Below, in pieces: positions 36,054 through 44,814 of a DNA stretch of 64,000 nt (positions are counted from its first letter, which is position 1; every line of letters starts with the position of its first letter). The position numbers and the translations under genes were made by a program. The DNA lies in assembly GCA_012840485.1 (NCBI GenBank), contig DULG01000054.1:1-64000 (forward strand), written 5' to 3'. This DNA is from Clostridia bacterium. GTDB taxonomy: Bacteria > Bacillota > Thermoanaerobacteria > Thermoanaerobacterales > Thermoanaerobacteraceae. The notes under the pieces were generated by a model, which was not told where the DNA came from, did no database searches, and was given only the letters and a program-made list of their open reading frames with translations.

Positions 36054-37924
36054 AAAATGTTATAATTGGCACAGCAGGACATATTGACCACGGTAAGACA
36101 ACATTAATAAAAGCACTTACTGGCAAAGATACAGATAGGCTTAAAGAAGAAAAATTAAGAGGAATTACGACAGATTTGGGATTTGCCTATTTTGATCTCC
36201 CTTCTGGGATAAGGGCGGGAATAATAGATGTACCAGGCCACGAAAGATTTATTAAAAATATGCTGGCAGGAGCCCACGGTGTAGATATTGTAATGCTTGT
36301 GATAGCAGCAGATGAAGGTATAATGCCACAAACTAAAGAGCATATGGATATACTGTCTTACCTCAACATAAAAGGCGGAGTAATTGTATTGACCAAGTGC
36401 GATTTGGTAGAAAAAGATTGGATAAAAATGGTTGAAGAAGATGTGAGAGAGGTATTAAAAGAGACTTTTTTAAGAGATGCTCCAATAATCCCTGTTTCTT
36501 CAGTTACAGGAGAAGGCTTAGAGGCTCTAGTTAAAAAATTGAATGAGTTGGCTCAGACAGTAGAGGAGAGAAGTGCAGAAGGAATAGTTAGATTGCCAAT
36601 AGATAGAGTTTTTTCCATTGCAGGCTTTGGTACTATAGTAACTGGTACTTTAATATCTGGTAGCATAAAAGTTGGAGATGGAATAGTGATTTATCCAAGG
36701 ATGATTAAATCAAAGGTCAGAAACCTTCAAGTACATGAAAGAAATGTGGAATGTGCTTTAGCTGGTCAAAGGACGGCTATAAATTTGGCAAATGTAAAAG
36801 TGGAGGATATAAAAAGAGGAGACGTGATTGCTCCTGCTGGTGTTATCATACCTTCTATGATGGTGGATGTAAAACTGTCTCTTTTAAAAGAGGCGAAACC
36901 TCTTATAAATAGAGATAGAATAAGATTTTATACTGGAGCTTCAGAAATAATAGGAAGAGTGATTTTGCTTGATAGAGATGGACTGGAAGGCGGCCAAAGT
37001 TGCTACGCGCAGATACAGCTGGAAGACTATGTTTGTGTTCTAAGGGGAGATAAGTTTGTTATACGGACTTATTCTCCTATGATGACAATAGGCGGTGGAG
37101 TGATATTAGTTCCTAATCCGGCAAAACATAAGAGATTTGATGAAAAGGTAATAAGGGAACTTAAGAATATTGAGGAGCTAGGAGATATATTCATTGTTGA
37201 AAAAGTTGTATACGATTCTCTTTTACCTTTGTCAATAGCTGAAATTGAGAGGAAGGCAAGTATCCTCAATGTAAAGAATATTTCTGTTAGAGATTTAATC
37301 AACTTGGAAATAGAGGGAGAAGAATATTTTTACCACAGAAAAAGATACAGTGACATATGTGCAAAGACAAGGGAAATTTTAGTAGATTTCCGACAGAAAT
37401 ATCCATTAAAAGAAGGGATTTCTAAAGAAGAATTAAAAAGCAAATTGTTCGGTGATACCAAATCTAAATTATGTGATTATATTTTTAGATTAATGGAAAG
37501 CGATGGACTAATTAAAATAAAAAATCAGATAATTGCTTTGAAAGATTTTGAAGTTGTTTTATCAAAAGAACAAGAAAAACTGAAAGAAGAAATAATAAGA
37601 CTTTACAATGCTTCAAAGTTTGAACCTCCAAAAGTTGCAGAACTTAAAGGATATTCAGAGCTACTTCCTATGTTAGAATATCTTACTAACACAGGAGAGT
37701 TGGTAAAAATTGATGATGAAATTTATCTTAGTAAAGAAAATTTTATGGAAGCGCAAAAAATATTGATAGAGTATTTAAAACAACATGGAGAAATCTCTCT
37801 AGCTATTTATAGAGATTTACTGAAAACCAGTCGAAAATATGCCATGGCGATTTTAGAATATTTTGATTCAATTAAGCTTACGAAGAGAATAGAGGATGTG
37901 AGAATTTTATATAAAGGCGAATAA
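36050..37924 (+). CDS. selB: selenocysteine-specific elongation factor
   Basis: About 624 residues. G-domain motifs [16 protein letters not shown] and TKCD; EF-Tu-like domains 2 and 3; and a C-terminal half with winged-helix repeats that bind the SECIS (about residues 370-624). ATG 36050 overlaps the stop of selA and has GGGGG upstream; GTG 36044 is an alternative. It brings Sec-tRNA(Sec) to the UGA codons of grdA, grdB and selD. Confidence 0.95.
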   Translation: MKNVIIGTAGHIDHGKTTLIKALTGKDTDRLKEEKLRGITTDLGFAYFDLPSGIRAGIIDVPGHERFIKNMLAGAHGVDIVMLVIAADEGIMPQTKEHMDILSYLNIKGGVIVLTKCDLVEKDWIKMVEEDVREVLKETFLRDAPIIPVSSVTGEGLEALVKKLNELAQTVEERSAEGIVRLPIDRVFSIAGFGTIVTGTLISGSIKVGDGIVIYPRMIKSKVRNLQVHERNVECALAGQRTAINLANVKVEDIKRGDVIAPAGVIIPSMMVDVKLSLLKEAKPLINRDRIRFYTGASEIIGRVILLDRDGLEGGQSCYAQIQLEDYVCVLRGDKFVIRTYSPMMTIGGGVILVPNPAKHKRFDEKVIRELKNIEELGDIFIVEKVVYDSLLPLSIAEIERKASILNVKNISVRDLINLEIEGEEYFYHRKRYSDICAKTREILVDFRQKYPLKEGISKEELKSKLFGDTKSKLCDYIFRLMESDGLIKIKNQIIALKDFEVVLSKEQEKLKEEIIRLYNASKFEPPKVAELKGYSELLPMLEYLTNTGELVKIDDEIYLSKENFMEAQKILIEYLKQHGEISLAIYRDLLKTSRKYAMAILEYFDSIKLTKRIEDVRILYKGE

Positions 37925-37972
37925 GCCTTTTTTCTTTAATTTTTTGAAAATAAAAAATAAAGGTGTTTAAAA

Positions 37973-38067
37973 TGGCGGGAGTATGTGGGAATCGAACCCA
38001 CCTCTCGCCTTTTAGGCGAGAAGCTAGATTTGAAGTCTAGTAGGCACACCAGCACCTATCTACTCCC
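37973..38067 (-). tRNA. selC: tRNA-Sec (anticodon UCA)
   Basis: 95 bases including encoded CCA. The minus-strand anticodon loop is CTTCAAA (anticodon TCA). The extra arm is very long (CTCGCC TAAA GGCGAG), the T arm is GTGGG TTCGATT CCCAC, and the acceptor GGGAGTA pairs with TACTCCC. It lies opposite in direction to selB. Confidence 0.96.
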
Positions 38068-38075
38068 AATATCCT

Positions 38076-38104
38076 ATTTTATATCATTTTTTAAAGCTTT
38101 TCAA
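38076..38104 (-). promoter_or_regulatory. promoter of selC
   Basis: Minus-strand TTGAAA (38104-38099), 17-base spacer, TAAAAT (38081-38076). Confidence 0.6.
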
Positions 38105-38148
38105 CTACCTTTAGAATTTAACAAACATTAATTTAGGAGGAAAAAGGA

Positions 38149-38370
38149 ATGAAAGGGAATTACATAGCTTTTCCTAGTATTAATTATGTGATGGTGGCAG
38201 AAACTCTGCTAAAGAAAGAAAATATAGAGTACAAAATAGTGCCTACTCCAAGGTCAATTGATTTAAGCTGTGGCATTTCAATAATGTATCATAAAAAAGA
38301 TGAAGAAAAGATTTCAAAGTTATTTAGCGAAAACAATGTAGTTGTGAAAGGTTTTTATACTATTGATTAA
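38149..38370 (+). CDS. DUF3343 protein, putative Se/S carrier
   Basis: 73 residues, MKGNYIAFPSINYVMVAETL LKKENIEYKIVPTPRSI, with one conserved Cys in DLSCGIS. It matches the DUF3343 family often found by selenium genes and suspected to carry Se or S. Ribosome site TAGGAGGAAAAAGG upstream. Placed directly after selC. Confidence 0.85.
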   Translation: MKGNYIAFPSINYVMVAETLLKKENIEYKIVPTPRSIDLSCGISIMYHKKDEEKISKLFSENNVVVKGFYTID

Positions 38371-38409
38371 TAAGTTTCATTTTATTATTCAAAAAATTTT
38401 GTAATCGTA

Positions 38410-38439
38410 TTGATTTTTTTAGTTTTTCCGTGTTATAAT
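38410..38439 (+). promoter_or_regulatory. promoter of metal-type ABC transporter operon
   Basis: TTGATT (38410-38415), 18-base spacer, TATAAT (38434-38439). Confidence 0.65.
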
Positions 38440-38504
38440 TTTAAAAAAAGTAACACTAAAGTAAGACATAAGTATACGAAAATATAAAAAATGGAGGGAT
38501 AATA

Positions 38505-39647
38505 GTGTTAAAAAGTTTTAAAAAACTAAACGTTGTAGTCGCTATTTTATTAGCAATTGCCATTTCTTTAACAGCTTGCAATAAGGCTTTACAAAATTCA
38601 CCGCAAACTTCTGAAACACCAAAAGAGACAGATAAAACAATTACAGTTACAGATTTGGTAGGAAGGCAAGTAGAAGTAAAGACTCCAGTACATAAGGTAG
38701 TTGCTATAGGTCCTGGAACTTTAAGGCTTGTAACTTACATTGATGGGATTGGCAGAGTGGCAGGTGTTGAGAACATTGATAAAATACTTACTAATGGTAG
38801 AACATACAACATGATTTTTCAAGAAAAATTAGCACAACTCCCCACTATTGGACAAGGAGGTCCTGATTCTACGCCAGACGCAGAAAAATTAGTTGAAGTA
38901 AATCCAGATGTTATTTTTGTGATATCTTTGCTCGATAAAGCCAAAGCTGACAATTTACAAGCCAAAACAGGAATTCCTGTGATAGTTTTAAGCTATGGGA
39001 AACTCGGAACTTTTGAAGAGGATGTTTATACCTCTCTAGAAATTATAGGAAAGATTATGGGAAAAGAAAATAGAGCTAAAGAGGTAGTAGACTACATAAA
39101 AGGAGTTCAAAAAGAGTTACAGGATAGAACAAAAAATATACCAGAAGAGAAAAAGCCAACTGTCTATATAGGTGCGTTGGGATTTAAAGGGGCCTATGGC
39201 ATAGAGAGTACACAAGGTAATTATCCTCCTTTTATGGCTGTAAATGCAAAAAATGTAGCTGATACTTTAGGCCAAAAAGGAAGTGTTATGATAGAAAAAG
39301 AGAAATTATTGGCTTGGAATCCTGATATAATATTCATTGATGAAGGAAATTTTAACTTGGTAAAACAGGATTATCAGAAGAATCCTATCTTTTATAAAAA
39401 CTTAAAGGCAGTAAAAAATGACAATGTATATGGTATTTTGCCGTACAATCAGTATAACACAAATATTGATACAGCTTTAGCAGATTCTTATTGGGTAGGA
39501 ACAGTTCTTTATCCAGAGCAGTTTAAAGACATTGATCCTGTAGAAAAAGCTAAGGAGATTTACACAAAGTTTTTTAGAGAAGCTGGAAAAGGCGTTTATG
39601 ATAAGATGAAAGAAGTGTACGGAGGTTTTGAAAAAATTAAGTTTTAG
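38505..39647 (+). CDS. FecB/BtuF-type ABC substrate-binding lipoprotein
   Basis: 380 residues with a lipoprotein signal ending SLTAC (Cys near residue 25). The periplasmic-binding fold has VTDLVGRQVEVKTPVHKVVA typical of COG0614. It binds an iron complex, cobalamin or another metal chelate; the ligand is not readable. GTG 38505 is 8 bases after GGAGGG. It starts an operon with permease and ATPase; a hairpin AATTCCC/GGGAATT (39658-39684) separates it from the permease, probably stabilising its mRNA. Confidence 0.9.
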   Translation: MLKSFKKLNVVVAILLAIAISLTACNKALQNSPQTSETPKETDKTITVTDLVGRQVEVKTPVHKVVAIGPGTLRLVTYIDGIGRVAGVENIDKILTNGRTYNMIFQEKLAQLPTIGQGGPDSTPDAEKLVEVNPDVIFVISLLDKAKADNLQAKTGIPVIVLSYGKLGTFEEDVYTSLEIIGKIMGKENRAKEVVDYIKGVQKELQDRTKNIPEEKKPTVYIGALGFKGAYGIESTQGNYPPFMAVNAKNVADTLGQKGSVMIEKEKLLAWNPDIIFIDEGNFNLVKQDYQKNPIFYKNLKAVKNDNVYGILPYNQYNTNIDTALADSYWVGTVLYPEQFKDIDPVEKAKEIYTKFFREAGKGVYDKMKEVYGGFEKIKF

Positions 39648-39706
39648 TGTATAATATAATTCCCCCACTTAAAGTGAGGGAATTGTGAAGATAAGGAGAT
39701 GAAGTC

Positions 39707-40771
39707 TTGAAACAGTCATTTTTAGAGAGTATCCCGGAAAGTTACAATCAATATATAAAGAGAAAAATATTTATAATAATCTTGACAGCCTTATTGACCT
39801 TAATTCTTTCAATATATGCGATAAATGCCGGTTCTGCTGGACTTAGTGTTTATGATGTGATAAAAACTCTTTTAGGTCGCGGAGAAGAGAGGTTTCGCAT
39901 AATAGTTTGGAATATCAGAATGCCAAGGATTTTGTCAGCAATTGTTGCTGGGATTGGACTTTCTGTTGCGGGATGTGTTACACAAAGTATTTTGAGGAAT
40001 CCTTTGGCTTCTCCTTTTACTTTAGGAATTTCTCAAGGAGCTGCTTTTGGAGCTGCAGTAGCGATTATTTTATTTGGGGCAGGAAGCACTACAAACCCTG
40101 ATTCAGTGATTATAAACAATCCTTACTTAGTAGTTATATTTGCTTTTTTAGGTTCTATGAGCTCAACAATGGTAGTGCTGATGTTGGCAAAAAATTTTAG
40201 AGTGACTCCTGAAGCGATGGTTTTAGCAGGAGTAGTTCTAGGCTCTTTATTTTCAGCTGTAACTATGATTTTGCAGTATTTTGCAGACGATGTGAAAGTG
40301 GCTTCTGTTGTTTTTTGGACTTTTGGAGATTTAGGAAGGGCATCATGGAAAGATTTAACTATAATGTCTGTTGTAGTAGGAATTTCTCTTATATATTTTA
40401 TGTTTAACAGATGGAATTACAATGCTTTAGACAGCGGAGAGGAAACAGCAAAAGGATTAGGAGTAGATGTTGAAAAAGTAAGGCTTTATGGTATGTTTGT
40501 GTCTTCTTTAATTGCTGCGGTTATTACTTCTTTTGTAGGAATTATAGGATTTATTGGATTAGTTGGGCCTCATATAATGAGAAGGTTAATTGGGGGAGAC
40601 CATAGATTTTTAATTCCCGCCTCTTCTGTAATTGGAGGTTTGATACTATTAGCTTCCGATACTTTAGGAAGGACAATAATATCTCCAATAGTACTCCCAG
40701 TAGGGGCTGTTACCTCCTTTTTAGGAGCGCCAGTCTTTCTCTATGTGCTTTCAAGGGGGTATAAGAGATGA
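39707..40771 (+). CDS. FecCD-family ABC permease
   Basis: 354 residues, about ten hydrophobic segments. Marks are RMPRILSAIVAGIGLSVAGC, NPLASPFTLGIS and a VGIIGFIGLVGPHIMR helix. TTG start 39707 follows AAGGAG; the near ATG 39699 runs into a stop at once. Its end overlaps the ATPase gene by 4 bases. Confidence 0.92.
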   Translation: MKQSFLESIPESYNQYIKRKIFIIILTALLTLILSIYAINAGSAGLSVYDVIKTLLGRGEERFRIIVWNIRMPRILSAIVAGIGLSVAGCVTQSILRNPLASPFTLGISQGAAFGAAVAIILFGAGSTTNPDSVIINNPYLVVIFAFLGSMSSTMVVLMLAKNFRVTPEAMVLAGVVLGSLFSAVTMILQYFADDVKVASVVFWTFGDLGRASWKDLTIMSVVVGISLIYFMFNRWNYNALDSGEETAKGLGVDVEKVRLYGMFVSSLIAAVITSFVGIIGFIGLVGPHIMRRLIGGDHRFLIPASSVIGGLILLASDTLGRTIISPIVLPVGAVTSFLGAPVFLYVLSRGYKR

Positions 40772-41520
40772 TTTTAAATATAGATGGCATAGAATTTAGT
40801 TATACCAGTGTACCTGTATTAAAAGATGTTAAATTTACCCTTCGAAGGGGAGAACTGCTTTCTATTTTAGGAAACAATGGAGCAGGAAAATCTACTCTTT
40901 TAAAGTGTATAAATAAAATTTTAAAACCTCACAAAGGTACTATATACATTGAAAAAGATGAAATTTCAAAACTCAGTAGAATTGAAATTGCGAAAAAAAT
41001 AGGCTATGTAGCACAAAGGAATGAAAATGGTCGATTTACTGTATTTGATGCTATACTCTTGGGAAGAAAACCTCATATAAAATGGGATATTACTGAAAAA
41101 GATATAAAAATTGTAAATGAAGTATTAAAAAAATTTGATTTAGAAAAGCTATCTCTTCGCTATTTAAGTGAGCTAAGTGGAGGGGAATTGCAAAAAGTAG
41201 TAATAGCAAGGGCTTTAGCTCAAGAGCCAATTGTCATGCTTTTGGACGAGCCCACAAATAATTTAGATTTAAAAAATCAAATTGAGGTTTTGAAGATTAT
41301 AAAAGAGACAGTAAAAGAACAAAATATAGCGGCAATTGTCATAATCCACGATTTGAATTTAGTCTTAAGATTTTCTGATAAGTTTTTGCTTTTAAAAGAC
41401 AACACTATTTTTGCTTATGGCGGTATGGAAGTAATGAATGAAGGAAATATTGAAGCTGTCTATGGAATACCTGTTGCAGTAGAAAAATGCCAAGATATAC
41501 CGGTTGTCATTCCACTTTAA
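40768..41520 (+). CDS. FecE/BtuD-type ABC ATPase
   Basis: 250 residues. Walker A GNNGAGKS, signature LSGGELQ, Walker B VMLLDEPTNNLD, H-loop IIHD. It powers the FecCD-type permease. Followed by a large inverted repeat. Confidence 0.93.
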   Translation: MILNIDGIEFSYTSVPVLKDVKFTLRRGELLSILGNNGAGKSTLLKCINKILKPHKGTIYIEKDEISKLSRIEIAKKIGYVAQRNENGRFTVFDAILLGRKPHIKWDITEKDIKIVNEVLKKFDLEKLSLRYLSELSGGELQKVVIARALAQEPIVMLLDEPTNNLDLKNQIEVLKIIKETVKEQNIAAIVIIHDLNLVLRFSDKFLLLKDNTIFAYGGMEVMNEGNIEAVYGIPVAVEKCQDIPVVIPL

Positions 41521-41523
41521 CAG

Positions 41524-41613
41524 CTCAGACAAGGGGGACCAGACAAGGGGGACGGTTCTTTCCGTCTGAGTTTTCAGACAGGAGGAACCGTCCCTCCCGT
41601 CTGAATTTTTATT
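41524..41613 (+). repeat. long imperfect inverted repeat with GGACGGTTC/GAACCGTCC core
   Basis: Two arms (about 41539-41569 and 41575-41606) with CAGAC ends and GGGACGGTTC / GAACCGTCCC cores pair over about 30 bases with a few mismatches, followed by ATTTTTATTC. An extra partial copy of the left arm precedes it. It may work as a terminator. The 11-base core GGAACCGTCCC is repeated inside the cobalamin riboswitch at 53607-53617, which suggests a dispersed repeat family. Confidence 0.75.
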
Positions 41614-41644
41614 CTACTTTAACTGAAAGGAAGGAAGAATTGCT

Positions 41645-42058
41645 GTGGAACTAATACCTATAGGTGTTATACACAGCCCTTATAAAAGGAAAGGGGAAGC
41701 GCCTCATCAAGGAAGGGCTAGGAATGAGGAGGCAATATTGGAAATATATCCTGAATTTCAGGAAGGGCTTCAAGTGATAGAGAAGAAAAAGCACATAATA
41801 GTTTTTTATTGGTGCCATTTAGGGAAAAGAGACGTGATAAAAACGGCTACTCCGTGGGGACCGGAGATAAAAGGTGTTTTTGCTACCCGTTCACCTAATA
41901 GGCCTAATCCTATAGCTTTTTGTGTAGCGGACCTCATAAAGGTGGAGGGCAATAAGTTGTATGTTAAAGGGGTTGATGCTCTTGATAAAAGTCCTATTCT
42001 GGACATAAAACCATACGTATACGAGCTAGACAGTGTCAAACTAGAAGATAGGCTGTAA
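41645..42058 (+). CDS. TrmO / TsaA family (tRNA t6A37 methyltransferase-like)
   Basis: 137 residues, the VirR/YaeB beta-barrel domain only: PIGVIHSPYKRKGEAPHQGR, RSPNRPNPIAFCVADLIK and DIKPYVYELDSV. E. coli TrmO methylates t6A37 in tRNA but has an extra C-terminal domain missing here. GTG 41645 follows AAGGAAGGAAG. Short forms like this frequently adjoin FmdE-like and metal transport genes, so another SAM-dependent methyl transfer is possible. Confidence 0.82.
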   Translation: MELIPIGVIHSPYKRKGEAPHQGRARNEEAILEIYPEFQEGLQVIEKKKHIIVFYWCHLGKRDVIKTATPWGPEIKGVFATRSPNRPNPIAFCVADLIKVEGNKLYVKGVDALDKSPILDIKPYVYELDSVKLEDRL

Positions 42059-42076
42059 AGGTGGAGGAGGATTTTT

Positions 42077-42586
42077 ATGGACAAAAAGCTTTGGGAAGAA
42101 TGTGTTTCCTTTCACGGGCATGAGTGCCCAGGACTTGCAATAGGTTTTAGAGCCAGTGAAGCGGCAATTAAAAAATTGAATCTCACCTTTTCTAAGGACG
42201 AAGAAATTGTCTGTATCACAGAGAACAATGCCTGTGGAGTCGATGCCATTCAGTATATCACAGAGTGTACTTTTGGAAAAGGAAATCTAATTTTTAAGGA
42301 TAAAGGCAAGCAGGCATTTACATTTTTTAGAAGAGATACCCGGGAAGGTGTTAGAATAGTATTAAAGGCTTTTAATCACGCTGATGACAGAAAAAAGAGG
42401 ACGGAGTACTTGCTTAATGCTCCGCTGGAGGAAATTTTTGATTTTAAGACACCGCCTTATGAAATACCCCCAAAAGCGCGAATATATCCCTCTATTGAAT
42501 GCGAAATATGCGGAGAGTACGCTGGAGAGCATAGAATAAGGTTAAAAGATGGTAAAAAAGTTTGTTTAGATTGTTTTGGGGAATGA
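42077..42586 (+). CDS. FmdE family protein with C-terminal zinc ribbon
   Basis: 169 residues. FHGHECPGLAIGFRA at the N-terminus is the FmdE signature, ENNACGVDAIQY follows, and a zinc ribbon CEIC...CLDC ends the protein. Named for formylmethanofuran dehydrogenase subunit E, but bacteria without that enzyme carry it near molybdate, tungstate or other metal systems. Here it is linked with the FecBCD-like transporter and TrmO. Function unproven. Confidence 0.85.
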   Translation: MDKKLWEECVSFHGHECPGLAIGFRASEAAIKKLNLTFSKDEEIVCITENNACGVDAIQYITECTFGKGNLIFKDKGKQAFTFFRRDTREGVRIVLKAFNHADDRKKRTEYLLNAPLEEIFDFKTPPYEIPPKARIYPSIECEICGEYAGEHRIRLKDGKKVCLDCFGE

Positions 42587-42617
42587 AAAAGCACGGGAAA
42601 GTGCTTTTTCTTTTTTA
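42586..42617 (+). terminator. intrinsic terminator after fmdE-like gene
   Basis: AAAAAGCAC - GGGAAA - GTGCTTTTT, then CTTTTTT. Confidence 0.9.
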
Positions 42618-42624
42618 TAAAAAG

Positions 42625-42654
42625 TTGACAGCCCTTTTTTTATGCGTTTATAAT
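42625..42654 (+). promoter_or_regulatory. promoter of NEW3-ABC exporter operon
   Basis: TTGACA (42625-42630), 18-base spacer, TATAAT (42649-42654). Confidence 0.75.
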
Positions 42655-42726
42655 AAAAAACAGGGGTTATCTACGCTTATAAAACGTTTACCACACTATT
42701 AAAAATAAGGTAGGAGGGGTTAAGAA

Positions 42727-43872
42727 ATGAAGATTGTCAAAGTATTAACTTTGGCTGTTACATTTCTAATGCTCTTCACTGGCTGGAATAATATCGCTTA
42801 TGCTGATGTTTCAGGAGTGACCTTTTTTACGCCTTATATAAATATAGCGGTTACACCTGGAGAGACTATTTCCTACAGCATAGATGTTCAAAACAAATCT
42901 GGTCAAATTAAAAACATACCTTTAAATGTAAAAGCCCCTGAGGGGTGGCAGACTACTTTGACAGCTGGGGGATGGAAGATCGAAGAAATTTCTGTAAAGC
43001 CTAATGACAGCCAGACAATAACTCTTACTGTGGAAGTGCCTTTAAAGGTTGATAAAGGAAGCTATAAAGTGGTGCTTTTAGGTTCTGGAGTTCCTGTTTT
43101 AACTCTTACAGTAAATGTGACAGAACAGGGTACTTATCAGACAGAGTTGACTACAGACCAGCCCAATATGGAGGGGACGAATAAGTCTACTTTTAGTTAT
43201 GAGCTTAAGCTTAAAAACCGTACCCCAGATACGCAAAATTATGCTCTTATCGCTGATGTGCAACCTGGCTGGAACGTGCAATTTACTGTGGAAGGCAAAG
43301 AGGTGACATCCGTATCAGTTGAGCCAAACAGTCAGAAGCTAATTAGGGTTTCTATAACACCTCCATCTCAGATTAAAGCTGGTACTTACAAGATACCAAT
43401 TAAGGCAGAGACGAAGAATACAAGTGCTTCTGTTACGTTGGAAGTGGTGATAAGGGGCACATATGGGTTAAAGCTTACTACTCCTACAGGAGTGCTTTCA
43501 ACTGATATAGTTGCCGGTGGAGATAAAAAGGTGACTTTGCAGGTGAAAAATACAGGTTCGGCACAGCTGGCAAAAATAAAGTTTTATGCGGATACGCCTG
43601 TGGATTGGCAGGTAACCTTTGAACCTGATACTATAGATACCCTCGCTCCTGGAGAGACAAAAGAGGTTACAGCTACGATACACGCTGATAAGAAAGCCAT
43701 AGCAGGAGACTATGTGGTCACAATGAGGGCAAGTACTCCAGAGGCTAGTGACGAGGCTGTATTCAGAGTTACTGTAAAGACAAGCTGGGGTTGGGGAATT
43801 GTAGCGCTTCTCATAATTGCTGCTACAATAGGGGTTTTATATTATCTGATTGAGAAATACGGGAGGCGGTAA
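42727..43872 (+). CDS. NEW3-domain secreted, membrane-anchored protein
   Basis: 381 residues. Signal peptide (about residues 1-26, ending NIAYA), three tandem Ig-like NEW3 domains (each about 100 residues, with NVTPGET..., VSVEPNSQKLIRV and TLAPGETKEVTA strands), and a C-terminal helix WGIVALLIIAATIGVLYYL with a basic tail. It would sit outside the cell anchored to the membrane next to the ABC exporter encoded downstream. No catalytic motif is visible; a role as extracytoplasmic partner is inferred. Confidence 0.85.
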   Translation: MKIVKVLTLAVTFLMLFTGWNNIAYADVSGVTFFTPYINIAVTPGETISYSIDVQNKSGQIKNIPLNVKAPEGWQTTLTAGGWKIEEISVKPNDSQTITLTVEVPLKVDKGSYKVVLLGSGVPVLTLTVNVTEQGTYQTELTTDQPNMEGTNKSTFSYELKLKNRTPDTQNYALIADVQPGWNVQFTVEGKEVTSVSVEPNSQKLIRVSITPPSQIKAGTYKIPIKAETKNTSASVTLEVVIRGTYGLKLTTPTGVLSTDIVAGGDKKVTLQVKNTGSAQLAKIKFYADTPVDWQVTFEPDTIDTLAPGETKEVTATIHADKKAIAGDYVVTMRASTPEASDEAVFRVTVKTSWGWGIVALLIIAATIGVLYYLIEKYGRR

Positions 43873-43874
43873 AA

Positions 43875-44813
43875 TTGGCTGATGTTGTAATAGAGCTAAA
43901 AGGTCTCACTAAAATCTATGGTACTCAGCCAGCCGTCGACCATCTGGATTTAGAGATAAAAAGAGGAGAGGTTTTTGGACTTTTGGGCCCTAATGGTGCG
44001 GGCAAAACTACTACTATTTTAATGATATTAGGCCTTGTGGAACCAACCGAGGGAGAAGTAAAAGTTTTAGGGATTAATTCAACGCGGGAGCCACTTAAAG
44101 TAAAAAAATGGGTTGGCTATTTGCCCGAGGATGTCGGGTTTTATGAAGACATGACAGGGCTTGAGAATCTGAAGCTCACTGCTGCTTTAAACGGTATGGA
44201 GGAAAAAGAAGCGGTAAAAGCAGCAGAAGAACTGCTTGAAAAGGTGGGGCTTGGGGAAGCTAAAGACAAAAAAGTGGGAGCATATTCCAGAGGCATGAGG
44301 CAGAGACTGGGGCTTGCAGATGCCCTTATAAAAAAACCTCAGATAGTGATTCTCGATGAGCCGACTTTAGGGCTTGACCCGGAGGGGATGAAAGAATTTT
44401 TAGAACTCATAAAGAATTTGAGCAGAGAAGGCGGTATGACTGTTCTTTTGTCTTCTCACCATCTCCATCAAGTTCAGGAGATATGCGATAGAGTAGGGAT
44501 ATTTGTAAAAGGGAAGCTAATAGCGAAAGGTACTGTGTCGGAACTGGCAAAAGAGCTGTTTTCTACAGAACTTTACACCTTTGAAGTTGCTGTTAATCCT
44601 ATGGAGGATGACCTTATTTCCAAACTTATGAGTGTGGAAGGCGTGAAAAAAGTAGAAAAGGAAGAAAAAGCCTTTATCGTCCATGCTGAAAAAGACGTTT
44701 CTGCTGAAGTTGCCAAAACTGTGGTAAAGGAAGGCTATAATCTTGTAAGGCTTATGCCTAAAAGCTATGGATTAGATGATATTTACCATCGCTATTTTGA
44801 GGGGGTGCAATAA
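43875..44813 (+). CDS. ABC-2 exporter ATPase (CcmA/NosF type)
   Basis: 312 residues. Walker A GPNGAGKT, signature YSRGMRQRLG, Walker B QIVILDEPTLGLD, and a C-terminal ferredoxin-like tail. TTG 43875 lies after GGGAGGCGG. Forms an exporter with the permease next to it; cargo unknown. Confidence 0.9.
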   Translation: MADVVIELKGLTKIYGTQPAVDHLDLEIKRGEVFGLLGPNGAGKTTTILMILGLVEPTEGEVKVLGINSTREPLKVKKWVGYLPEDVGFYEDMTGLENLKLTAALNGMEEKEAVKAAEELLEKVGLGEAKDKKVGAYSRGMRQRLGLADALIKKPQIVILDEPTLGLDPEGMKEFLELIKNLSREGGMTVLLSSHHLHQVQEICDRVGIFVKGKLIAKGTVSELAKELFSTELYTFEVAVNPMEDDLISKLMSVEGVKKVEKEEKAFIVHAEKDVSAEVAKTVVKEGYNLVRLMPKSYGLDDIYHRYFEGVQ

Positions 44814-44814
44814 A

